This document shows positions 22,259-32,413 of a DNA stretch of 64,000 bases, one piece after another. Location: the NCBI GenBank assembly GCA_905221605.1, contig CAJNDS010002716.1:243805-307804 (forward strand), read 5' to 3'. The stretch is from Symbiodinium natans (lineage: Eukaryota > Sar > Dinophyceae > Suessiales > Symbiodiniaceae). The notes beneath the pieces are model-generated. The model searched no databases. It was given only the letters and a program-made list of their open reading frames with translations, and was not told where the DNA came from. How positions within the stretch are numbered: position 1 is the first letter of the stretch; each line of letters opens with the position of its first letter. Made by a program: the position numbers and the translations under genes.

Positions 22259-23094
22259 CCCCTTAGTGCTGTTTGGCCCAAGAACAAACTGGTAAACAAG
22301 AACTCCCGCAAGCTCCGAAGGAGCTAGCTTTCGTGACTAATCACTAATCACAAACACTTTCGATGGAGAAGAGCTATTAAGAAGTCTCAGAAGGGCTCTT
22401 GCGAGTCTTTGGCGATTTGGTGGGAATTTCTGATGTTGGTTTTTTCCGAATGAAACAAAAAATCTCGAGCATGTTTGGAGGCTGCTATTCCCCAACTATG
22501 CACAAGGCGGTAGGAAATAGTGAGTGATGGAACCTGTCAGGAGGGGCCCCGGCATCGGTGATGTTGGCCTGCGTGTGTAGCAAACGCAGACAATCATTGT
22601 CCACCAAAAGCTAAAAGCAGGACTGATTTGCACCCTGGAGCGAACATGAAGCCCTTTTGTCCAAACTTTTGCAAGTAAACCTCAGCTGCCCGTTGAGGCA
22701 TTGCCCTACTTATCGACACTCTTCTGTTGGAATAGCCGGGGTTCTGTCCTACCTTGCTGCCTGCATGGCTGGTCGGCCAGTCATACATCGACCATGGAAA
22801 AGGAAACTCGTGAACAGCTGCTCAAAGAGGGGTTTCAAGAGGTCGTTCAAGGTTTACGGTATGCTGGTCAACATCTTCGCTTAGGGCGTCGTAATCTGCA
22901 GCCCTGGGATGCAGGGGGATTAATGTTGGGACGGCCTTAAAAGCTCGAGTGGTTTAGGGAAACCCGGCTCTTCGAAAGCTTCGGGCAGATCAGACATAGT
23001 TGCCCTTTTGCTTTTGCATCATGTTAAGCTTGCTGGTTTGCTGGATCTTTATTTCCATTAGGACTGGAAACAACCCAACCCTTTCGATAGGGTC

Positions 23095-23425
23095 AGCAGC
23101 GGATTCGGAAACTGAAAAGGCGCGGATTCGGAAACTGGAAAAGCCTGATTCGGAAACTAGAAAAAAACCTGATTCGGGAAACTAAAAGCACTGATTCGGG
23201 AAACCAGGATTCGGGAAACCCGCGTATTCAGGGAACTGCGGAATAGGAAACCGGAGATTGGGATACTTCAAACCGCGGATTCGGAAACTGAAAGCGCGGA
23301 TTCGGGAAACCAGGATTCGGGAAACCCGCGTATTCAGGAAACTGGAGCGCGCGGATTCGGAAACAAGCTGATTCAGGAAACTGAAGCGTGCGGATTCGGA
23401 AACCAGCTGATTCAGGAAACTGGAG
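23095..23425. repeat. GATTCGG(G)AAAC satellite
   Basis: About 16 copies of a gattcggaaac / gattcgggaaac / gattcaggaaac core, spaced 14-30 bp, with linkers such as ctgaagcgcg and caggattc. It ends at a poly-C tract (23449-23467). Open frames through it are products of the repeat. Confidence 0.8.
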
Positions 23426-23939
23426 CGCAGGGACATGAACGTATCATCCCCCCCCCCCCCCCCCCCCACCCGCCCCCGCCCCGAGATTTCTCACACAAAC
23501 GGTCCCAGAACACTGGGGCCCACTGCATTCCGTGCCGATGACACATGTGCACACCACACGGGGTCTGACGTTTTGGATGGGGTCTGGGAGACCCACGCAT
23601 TTTGCACGTAAGAAGTCAACACAGTTGTGCCTTGAAAAAAAAACGACGAGGGGAGCAGGCGCTGAAAAGGACCTGGTGGGGAATCAGAGACGTACCCCAG
23701 CCAGGCTGAATGCGGCAGGGTGGGTAAAGTGCCATGTTACCCACAGAGTAACCAGAAAGTAGGGCGAGGCCCCCGAGACAGGTTTCCTCTTAAAACAACC
23801 AAAAGGGTAGGTTCTGCTCTGCTGTCTGCATGTGCACAACACGCACGTACCACTACTGTGTGTACTAGCTTCGAGCAATGTCAGCAATGAGCACGCGGGA
23901 CACGCATTGAGAACGAGAGTCACAACGAGAATCACTGAG

Positions 23940-25465
23940 AATCCTACCGCGAGCCCTTCTGCAAGGCTGTGCTTCAGATCATCAGGAAACCTTCGGTGGG
24001 AAAAATGAGAAGACACTTGCAATTAGCGTGTAATCTTGGAAACAAAGCTCTCATAGCACTGCTGCGGCGCACTGCTCCGCGAAGCGAAGGAAGTGGCTCA
24101 CTGCCAGCTCCACCAATTGAAGCTCACGGCTTCGTGCAAGCAGTTCAGAGTTGTTCAATGCCTTCAGAAGCCCCAAGATGGAAGGTTGCAAGCGTGTTGT
24201 AAGACTTCTAAGATGCAAACAAGCAAACAAGCAAACAAGCAAACAAGCAAACAAGCAAACAAGCAAACAAGCAAACAAGCAAACAAGCAAACAAGCAAAC
24301 AAGCAAAAGACTCGTGGCCTCAGCATGTTTCATCAACGAGGCGAAGTAGTATCTGCCAGCTTGTCAAGAACAGAGGCTCTGAGGAGTGACCATGTGTGAT
24401 GAGCCAGGTTAGTTGCGACCGGGACACAAGACCACGGACTCTTGGAGGCGAGCATCTCCGAGACTGTCACCGAGTGAACTGAAACAGCCCTGCAGAATGA
24501 AGACCTCAAAACATCTCAAGGTTCCAGCAAAATTCTAGCGGCCTTTGGCTTGTGCATGCGTTGTGCTCTATCAAGGCTCTGACACAGTGCTCAATGAGAA
24601 GCGGGATGTCCATGAGCTGCAAAGTTTCGACCTTGCGTGCTCGATCTTGCTCATGTCGTACCATTGAGCACACGTGTGTTGGATAATCGCACTCGGACGC
24701 TCACATGCATAAACGCCTTCCGGAGAAGTGTGCCCAGGCACTCCTGTAACCCAGCCGAGTCTCTTGACAAACTCACACAATGTGCTCGAATGCGCCCAAA
24801 GGGGAAATGTCCTCAAATTGAATACATTTCTGCTCCAGCTGCATTTCTGTAGAGTCGTACGCCTGACAAAGGCGCCACTCACGAACTCAACTTCCAATCC
24901 AAAACAAGAGACGCCTTCATGGCTTCCTCCATCGTCGCCTGCCTCTCAGCAGGACTCTGCTGCCATTTCTTGAAGTCATACATCATCCTGAAACACCAGT
25001 AAGCGGATGTCAATCTCACGCAAAAAATTTGAAAACAACCGATGCCCCTACGACGGCCCCCACACTCCTGAGGCACAAGTTGACTTTGGCTTCTTCAACC
25101 AAAATGCGTATGGCATTCTCATGCGTCTCCTTGCAAACTTGTGTCAACCAAGGCAAAAGTGCAGCACACAAGTCGTCCTGGTCCCAGAGCGTTCCCTCAG
25201 AGTCCATGTCTCGTCCCTGAGCTTCCAGAACCTACGCGGCCGGGGCATGTGCTAGATGTTTGAATGTGTCTGCATGATCTCACAAATCACGTGCCAGATG
25301 TGCCAGCCTTAGGATTAACAGGCATTCGACCTTCCAATTGGACCTGGTTGCGACGATGCTGAAAGGTTGCCACAACATTTGGCGCACACGACTCAACCAA
25401 ATCCAAGCACGGAACTAGTCTGGACAGCTGCTTCAAAGAGTCCACCAAGGCTATCCACCTTTGCT
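23940..25465 (-). CDS. Unrecognised multi-exon gene for a helical protein (possibly HEAT/ARM-like)
   Basis: Minus-strand exon-like segments, in gene order, are about 25335-25460 (LVDSLKQLSRLVPCLDLV), 25060-25230 (LCAALLPWLTQVCKETHE), 24880-24985 (ERQATMEEAMKASLVL), 24795-24860 (MQLEQKCIQFEDISPL), 24545-24665 (LMDIPLLIEHCVRALIEH), 24050-24205 (LQPSILGLLKALNNSELL) and 23950-24000 (DDLKHSLAEGLAVGF). The amphipathic leucine-rich helices suggest an alpha-solenoid, but no signature allows a firm family. The (AAGCAAAC)n array lies in one of its introns. Confidence 0.45.
24221..24306. repeat. (AAGCAAAC)n minisatellite, about 10.7 copies
   Basis: Perfect 8-bp tandem array. It is open in several frames on both strands (KQANKQTS / LFACLLVC), which explains the spurious open frames here. 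It lies next to an exon of the helical-protein gene and is presumably intronic. Confidence 0.95.
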
Positions 25466-25639
25466 ACGAAATGCACGAAACATTGCTGCGGCTCTCAAAA
25501 ACAACTCTTACGACCAAGTAGCTCAGCGGACAAAACCGGGTACTGATGTATGTTCCGCACACATTTTCTCCCAGCCTCCAAGGCACTCGCTCCATGAACG
25601 TGTCCGCTGACATGGAAATCTCCCACTAAAGCAACCGCC

Positions 25640-25815
25640 GCGGGCGCAACAGCCGCAGCAGCAGCCACAAGAACAACAGCACAGTAAGCACAGCAAGCAC
25701 AACAAGCACAGCAAGCACAGCAAGCACAGCAAGCAGAGCAAGCCCAGCAAGCGCAGCAAGCGCAGCAAGCACGGCAACCACGGCAACCACAGTAATCACA
25801 GTAATCACAAACACA
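25640..25815. repeat. AGCACAGCA-type imperfect tandem repeat
   Basis: About 18 units of an imperfect 9-bp motif (agcacagca, agcgcagca, aaccacggc, aatcacagt), grading from one end to the other. Long leucine/cysteine frames on the minus strand come only from the repeat. Confidence 0.8.
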
Positions 25816-25829
25816 ACGTCCTGTCCTCG

Positions 25830-26900
25830 GCGCAAACTTTCAACGGACGCTCAGATTCAACGGTGTCCTGCATCACTGCACAATCACAATCAACAGGCTG
25901 TTTTACACACCATGCATTCTGCCTCATTGACATACCTGCCAGCCATCAACCCCTCGGGTGAATCTATTCAATTCCTACTTTGATCCCAAAGCTTGCGTGT
26001 TCGTGGATCCGAGGTTCAGATTGTGTGTACGACACATGCAAAACAAAACAACACCCCAATCGTATCTTAACTGGGGTTGCTTAAAGGAATCGTGATCACC
26101 AACCCCATGCCCAGTTCCTTGGCGACTTCTTTTCTTGCATAGTGGCAACTTCAAGTGGCACTTGCAAAAAGAACATAGAAGGGTGCGTGGCCTCCGCCAC
26201 ATACATTCTAAGGTTGGAGCCATGGGCCCTTAGGGTGGTCCGTTACACTATAGTGTATATAAGGGTTTCAAAACAGGGGACCCAAATTAAGGGCTCATAC
26301 TGCAGATCGCCTATACATGGAGACACGTGCAAAAAAATCGTCGATTGCAGACGGCGTCATCCTTGTCACAGGAACGTGATCTGCACCGAACAAAATTACA
26401 AAAACCTACTATGCCGGAATACACAATCAACATGCATGATACTGACAGGAGGTATTCACTCATCTGAGGAAAAAATTGCGGCTGCCCGCAACAAACGAAA
26501 CCTGAAGCCTGATGCTTGATGGCATTTTACGTCATGATTTTGCATGCCCTAATCACCCGCCGAAAAGCACATTTCTCCAATGATGACTCCCTGAACAGCA
26601 AAGCCAAGCAAACACAGCCCAATTGTGCAACAAACACCCTCGCTGATTTTACCCCGAAAAGAAACTGCGCGAATCAACGTGATAATCACCATCTGCCTGC
26701 AGCATAAATCTATACAGCAAAGGTTGTCTTAATGGCAAAATGGCTTATCTTGGTTTGCAACCGTCATTTTGGCTTCGAACTGCAGCTACAGGATATCAAA
26801 CAAATGCTGCGACTGATTCACTGATTGAGAAAATCTCCAACGCAACCTGGCGACCTCTTTCACCGACCTGGTGGTCCTAACTTCAAACGTGCAGTTTGAC
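25830..26900. other. Stretch without a recognised gene
   Basis: No exon-like segment, repeat or known motif is convincing here. Open frames on the plus strand (for example 26142-26519) have a random-looking composition. Confidence 0.35.
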
Positions 26901-26919
26901 AAAGCAATGCTCCTAATCT

Positions 26920-29121
26920 TGGCAATCCTGGAAATCCTGCGGCCGAAAAGCAAATTAATGCAGCAGGCAGCTCCATGGAGATGGTCGTTGGTCGATAACG
27001 GTCCAAGATGAAGACTCTTTCAAAATTCTTTCGGCTAAGACTCATCGTGGATTTCTTCCATTGCGGAGCTCACGCTTCCGCGGCACGTCAACTTTAGATC
27101 GCGGAAACTGAAGTTTCTGTGGCGCACGGGTCTGGCATGTGGCTTACACCGGCTTACGCAAAGTTTACGCGGATTTCCGGACATGGGGTCCTTGAGTCTG
27201 GCCTTCTGGGGCTCGAAAGCTGTCATGCTGACACCTGCTAGTCACTGCTGGTCTTCCTTGCAACATCACTGCATAGAGACGCATGCAAGGGGAAGAGGAC
27301 GGTTGGCTGGCAACCCTGCAAGGCGCCGCTTTCTCGTCGCACGAAGTCACGCCACGTGTCGCAACGGCTCATTTTTTGGCATGTTCTTGGGCTCTGCTGC
27401 AATGTTTGAATCTCCTCTCCGTCGAAGGCCCTGAAGGCTTTGCACAGGCCGTTCTTTGTCAACGGCGCGGCTTTATGGCACCATGTGTCTTCTCACGTGC
27501 TAGGTTTAAGGTCAGGAATACCTGGCACACACTGGTTTCTCTGAAAAAAAGATGTGTCATTTATTTGTGCTTAGGATTGTGAAATTATAGTGAACAATGT
27601 GTCTGGTCGTTGATTCGTCAGTGGAAGATAAATGATACAAACTGTGAGTACATTGCGAAAAGTAGTGGCTCAGTAGTGAACCGACAGAGTCCCTCTCGGC
27701 GAGTGTTGCCGGGCATGTCACTCGGTTAGCCATGACGACATGATCTGCACTGCAGTTCATGCAAGCGGGCACTGCCTGCGCCACAGCATCAGGTGAGCTG
27801 CTTACTGAATAACTCCAGCTTGAGGAAAAAAACAATGCCATAAGCGTCTGTGCTTGCAGGAATTCAGCTGTGATCTTGCTCCTGACAAACCTGCCCAGCT
27901 CAGCATCCATCTTGGCCTCAAACGCCTCAGGTCAAACGATGTGTCATGCGAAGTTACACCGGCGTCAAGGACGGTACTTTCGAAAGCGGCCAGCAGCTCA
28001 GTTCATCTCTCACGCTTTAGCAGCTTTCCTCCAGCAGCCGCTCAATTTTGGACGCTATCCTACTTGCGAGAGCAGGAACGCAATCTCCCTCTTCACAGCA
28101 TTTCGCGCTCTTGATGTTAAAACACTCAACTTTTCCTAAACTGCACCAGCAGACTGCACTGCAATCGACTGTAGCTGCGAGCTTACATGTTTCCCGAAAT
28201 TCTTCGAAACCTAATCCAACATTCCAGGCATCTCGGTTTGCCAGGTGCACGGTGCATGCCCCCCATTTTTCAATCCCGAGTCCATTTTGGACCACTCCGC
28301 CCCGCCATGGCGGGCAATCCAGAGCGTGGCATGGAGGCATACCAGGCGCACCTCTTCGAAGCACAGCCTCACCTTGCCATGCCATGCCAACGTCTGTTCT
28401 TGCCAACGCAAAACACAAGGTTCAAACGTAGTTTCACACTCATGCAAAGCAAACTCATGGATCCCACATGTGCAAGACATCATGTCAACTGCAAGGGCAC
28501 TCACAAGGAAGTCAAAAACTTTCTCACACTAGCGAACGCGTTCGCGGCCAGAGGCCAAGTCTTGGGTAAAACTGAGGGGCCTGAACATGGTGTCCTGAGG
28601 TGTTCTCAGCACCACTGGGTTTTTTTCCAGTTGGCTCTTTACCTTCACAAAATGCAAGTGGAGCCCCACACCAACAAAATGGCAACCACCGCCTCACCTC
28701 ACTGCCCAAGCAGAAAAAAGGTCAACTGCCGACATGTAGAGGCCCCTGCTTTCTCGCACTGACTCACAGGTCCAGGGCAACCAGGCCGAGTGGCCGGCTC
28801 CCCAGCTATCCACACACGATTAAGTGAGACCGACAAGAAGAAGACCGTTCCTGCAGGGAAGGGAAAAGGAGGCAGGCAACGAGGTGTATGCACCGCCTGT
28901 CGAGAGGCTTATAATGTGAGTTGAAACCATCAGGAGAGGCCATCATCCTTCTCCAGGAACAAGTGGCCAGCAGGCAGCCTGCAGTGACAGATGGTCGCAA
29001 CCTGTGAAAAGCAGAGCTCGCGCAGCTGTCTCTTTTTCACTTCGCACTTGAGCCAAACACCAAAGTGTTCAGCAAGTTTCAGTTCTTGCAGCAAGCTCTC
29101 TCCAAGAGCTAAGGGCTCCAA
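26920..29121 (-). CDS. Scattered exons of one or more unrecognised genes
   Basis: Minus-strand exon-like segments are 28985-29121 (MEPLALGESLLQELKLAE, then EVKKRQLRELCFSQV), about 28270-28480 (FEEVRLVCLHATLW; uncertain because all frames are open), 28020-28130 (ASRIASKIERLLEESC), 27830-27915 (MDAELGRFVRSKITAEFL) and 26925-27030 (FERVFILDRYRPTTISMEL). They share orientation with the downstream clusters. No family is recognised, and grouping into genes is not possible from sequence alone. Confidence 0.35.
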
Positions 29122-29476
29122 AATGCTACGAATTCCATCTCAACTTTGTTCTACAAAGGAGGTAAAGCAAAAGAGCAATGCAACTGCTTTGGTCTACACC
29201 TCGGGGACTTCAGGTCACTTCCTAACAGCAAAACAGCGAAGCTTCAGAGTCCACTCTGCACTCCTACTCCCATCCTACACGTCCAACGGCAACGAACGAA
29301 GTGGCGGGGACACGGAGTGAGTTGCAACAAGACAGAACCTCAGAGTTCTGACACGCACTTCTTCACTACTGCTCTCAAGCAGTTCCAAGTGCTTCAAAAC
29401 TCATCCTCGGCCATGCCAACAAGACGAGACATGTGTCGCAGTCAACCCAAACATGCTTTAGGGACTTTGGGCAAAA

Positions 29477-29566
29477 CCAAACATGCTCATGCCAAGTCAT
29501 GCAGCACCAAACATGCTCATGCCAAGTCATGCAGCACCAAACATGCTCATGCCAAGTCATGCAGCA
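29477..29566. repeat. Three tandem copies of a 30-bp unit
   Basis: Three essentially identical 30-bp units (ccaaacatgctcatgccaag followed by tcatgcagca). 30 is a multiple of three, so frames stay open on both strands. No gene is evident. Confidence 0.95.
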
Positions 29567-29729
29567 GAAAAGCTCTCATGCTTCTCTCTGTACCGTCAAG
29601 ACAACATGGCACCAACTGGGCAAACATAACAAGGAGAATTTTTCTCACCAAGCGCACGGGGGCGTGAGCAGAGCTCAGTCAACATGTCAGATTAATTAAA
29701 CATGCACGCCGGAGATGAGACGGGCGTGG

Positions 29730-31670
29730 TACCGGTTCCGGTCCGAAGTCCTTGCCCGTAGGCTAGACCTACTCTACCTACGGCTCCTCCACTGACTGCT
29801 ACACCCTACCATAGGCAGGGGCTGGCCAGTGGGCTCTCAGGGGCTATCGAGGCAGCTCACCCTGATGTAAAAACCGGGACGCCCATGTTCAGTGGCAGGG
29901 ACTGTGAAGAATGTGAGGTTTTCCAGACGTACCCACGCCTACTGGCAGGGAAATGACCCCGTCCTGAGTGGCGGTACTCTCCAACCTTGCAGGGCTTTTG
30001 GTTCCCCCAAGCACCCTTTTAACTGCGCAGCCGTCCAGGGTTTTTGGTTTACCCTCAACCTTGGCGACCCATCAGACGAGGGCTTTAGTATGCCCTCAGC
30101 CTTGTTGCTGGGGTGGTACACCCCTAGCCTTCGGACTGAACTGCACAGCATCAAGGGTTTTTGGTTGACCCTCAACCCTGCACTCCGCCGACGCTATCGC
30201 CCTCTATGGCTCATGGCACAAGCTCAGGTTCAGCTGTCAGAACCGGTACTAAAACCCAAGCCCGCCAGCCTGGGATATAGGGGCAAACTCGGCAGATGAA
30301 CTTGCAGGCTTATTCATAGCACCCTGAAGGCGAGACACGTCAGCCACAGCTGCTCCTCTCCACCTTGGTGCCCACCTCAACCTAGCAGCCACTGCAGCTA
30401 GTTAGGGAGGCTTTTCTGTTCTTCATTGGTCCACCAGTGCCCTGGGCCCTAAGGCACGGCTCACCCCGAACATGAGTCTCGGCACCAGACTACGGCTGCT
30501 GATTGGCTCACCTACCCTCTATACAAGCTAAGCTATGGGTGGCCCCGGCGTTCTCGCTCTTACTAATCGGGACCAAACATCCATGCCGGAGCCAGCGCTG
30601 GACATTCCTTACCCGGCCGCTTAGCACGGGGCAGACGTGGCCATGAAATTGGACAGCGGCAGAAAATCCACAGGCGTTCTCGCTCTTACTAACCTGCCAT
30701 CTTACCGCCTACACCACCAGCAGGCCGGGTAGACGATTCCTACTTGAGCAAGACTTCCCAATCATTGAAGAGCCACCAGCTTGAGTGGCCTGACCCTGGC
30801 CCTTCGACCGGGAAGGCATAGTCGACCCCCAGCCTCACGTGGCTCTCTGCTGCGGCTGGGCAGTCGATTCACCCTCAGCTGTTGCATACAGCAGTACGGG
30901 GTTGAATACACTGCGATGACTTGCACCCAGTCATTATTCGTAGTCCGTCAAGAAATGATATCACCCCACCCAAAGGCGGGGGTCCCCAGACCGCTCAGTG
31001 AGAGTCATCTTAAACCCTTACTGGGGCCGGAAGGGCAACAACTCTCTGAGGCACCCACTCTGCACCAACCCTTGCCAGCTCACAGCCAGACCCTATAAGA
31101 GGGTCCCCGGCGGTAGCACAGCTTTTCTGAGAATTTTCCTGATACTTTCAGATGCCTGCCGGGATCACAACATACTGCACTGGAGATCACAACACAACAT
31201 GACTTCTCTACCAAAACACATGTGGCCCAACGTGTAAAACGGGTGCACCAACATGTGCACATGTAGCTATGTACCAACTTTTGCACCCCGCCAAAGTGAG
31301 TGCAGGATTTGATGCAGTCCAACTGCTCAGCTCAAAGCTTGCATGAAATTTCCAAAAGTCCTACTGTGGCCACATGCAATCCCTGTACACTGATCTCCAC
31401 TCGCGCAGCATGCATCCCAGCAGCTTTCATCTGTTCTGTGTCCATAGTGCGTATGCCCTCTTTTCGAGCAAACGATGTGAAACACAACTGCCTGCTAACC
31501 TCGTACCTTTGGCACCTCCAAGGTTTCAAGCACAGTGCAATCACCTGTGATCCAGACCGATCACATTGCACCACGAAGATTGGTGGTCCTAGCTGACCAC
31601 GACTGCTCAAAGCATGTCATGCGGAGTAACGAAATCGGAGTTCGGTATGGGCTCATCGGGAGTGTCAGCA
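29730..31670 (+). other. Probable 5' leader of the LINE with repeated structured motifs
   Basis: The 1.9 kb before LINE ORF1 has no long protein-like frame but carries recurring motifs. A unit agggtttttggttnaccct followed by caacc occurs at 30035-30060 and 30153-30178, with a partial copy at 29991-30008; its ends (aggg/ccct) can pair. A 20-bp motif starting ggcgttctcgctctt occurs at 30547-30566 and 30673-30692. Such leaders are common in LINEs. The exact 5' end is not visible. Confidence 0.45.
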
Positions 31671-31679
31671 AAATGCTGA

Positions 31680-32404
31680 TTGCACACATCACCACCATGT
31701 GAAAGTTCACTGGTGCACACGAAGCCCAAGACTCCGAAAGCACCACTGCCGAACAAGGTCCTGCAAGCCCTTGGAGTGGCGTGGGACAGTGTGCCTGAAG
31801 AGGTGCAAAAGAACCTCAAGGAGGCAGGGTACAAGCCACCCAAGGCACAGGTCAAGGAAGAGGTGGACGATCTCACCGACCTGTGCCAGAAGCATGAAGC
31901 CGCCCTGCCGGAGGAGGTCAAAGCCTACCTGAAGGGCCTCAAGGCCAGCCAGGAGGTGACGCCCTCCCAAGCTGCAAGCCAGGCCAGCCAGAGCTGGCAA
32001 GCGCAGCTGGCAAGCTCAAGCACATTGCTGATCAAAAGATTGGCCTGCAGAAGCGCATCGACATGGCGAAGGAGTCATTAAGGCAGCTTCTACAAGAAAT
32101 GATTGTGCTGAATGAGCAGGCTGAGAGGGCACAAAAGGCAGTCGAAGCAAGCTCAGGCCTGCTCAAAGAGAAAGTCTTCTGCGAATCCGCTGCGGACATG
32201 GAGGTCGACAGCATCCTTCATGAACTGGGGGTAAGCCTCAACGAGGAGCAAGAGAAGAAACTCCATGAAATTAAAGCGGAGAGAGAAGCAAAGAGGCGTC
32301 GCACACAGGAGGGCCCCACCCCTCCGGGCCTTGAGGAGCAAACCCAGGAGGGGATGCCTCCCGGCAATGCCAATGCCCCGCCGGGGTTGGGCCCGGTGGC
32401 CTAG
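31680..32404 (+). pseudogene. LINE ORF1-like protein, frameshifted
   Basis: Two overlapping frames (31680-32081 and 32063-32404) join smoothly if a shift near 32005 is allowed: the first gives VPEEVQKNLKEAGYKPP and LPEEVKAYLKGL, the second continues GKLKHIADQKIGLQKRI and LLQEMIVLNEQAERAQKA, ending with a Pro/Gly-rich tail. The middle is strongly coiled-coil. LINE ORF1 proteins usually bind RNA and oligomerise through such a coil. No zinc knuckle is seen. The stop at 32404 is only nine bases before the start of the ORF2 frame. Confidence 0.6.
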
Positions 32405-32413
32405 GGACTCGGC

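Larger units (their letters stand above)
21330..23090. other. Non-coding stretch with one exon-like segment at 22632-22720 (minus)
   Basis: Most of this stretch shows no gene. A minus-strand peptide at 22632-22720 (RAAEVYLQKFGQKGFMF) looks like an exon. A plus-strand 48-codon frame beginning at ATG 22793 (MEKETREQLLKEGFQE) also looks protein-like, but has no family and no partner exons. Both are weak. Confidence 0.25.

Noticed and set aside
24051-24399. Repetitive KQANKQTS / LFACLLVC frames
   Set aside because: Translations of the perfect (AAGCAAAC)n array. An 8-bp unit without spacers also rules out a CRISPR array.
26733-26780. Partial spliced-leader-like matches (AGCCATTTTG on minus, CCGTCATTTTGGCT on plus)
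   Set aside because: Each lacks several leader bases, has no GT donor in the right place and no downstream leader-RNA gene features; likely chance in AT-rich DNA.
28187-28762. 191-codon plus-strand frame
   Set aside because: All frames are open here; the minus strand fits the orientation of neighbouring exons better, and this frame has no motif.
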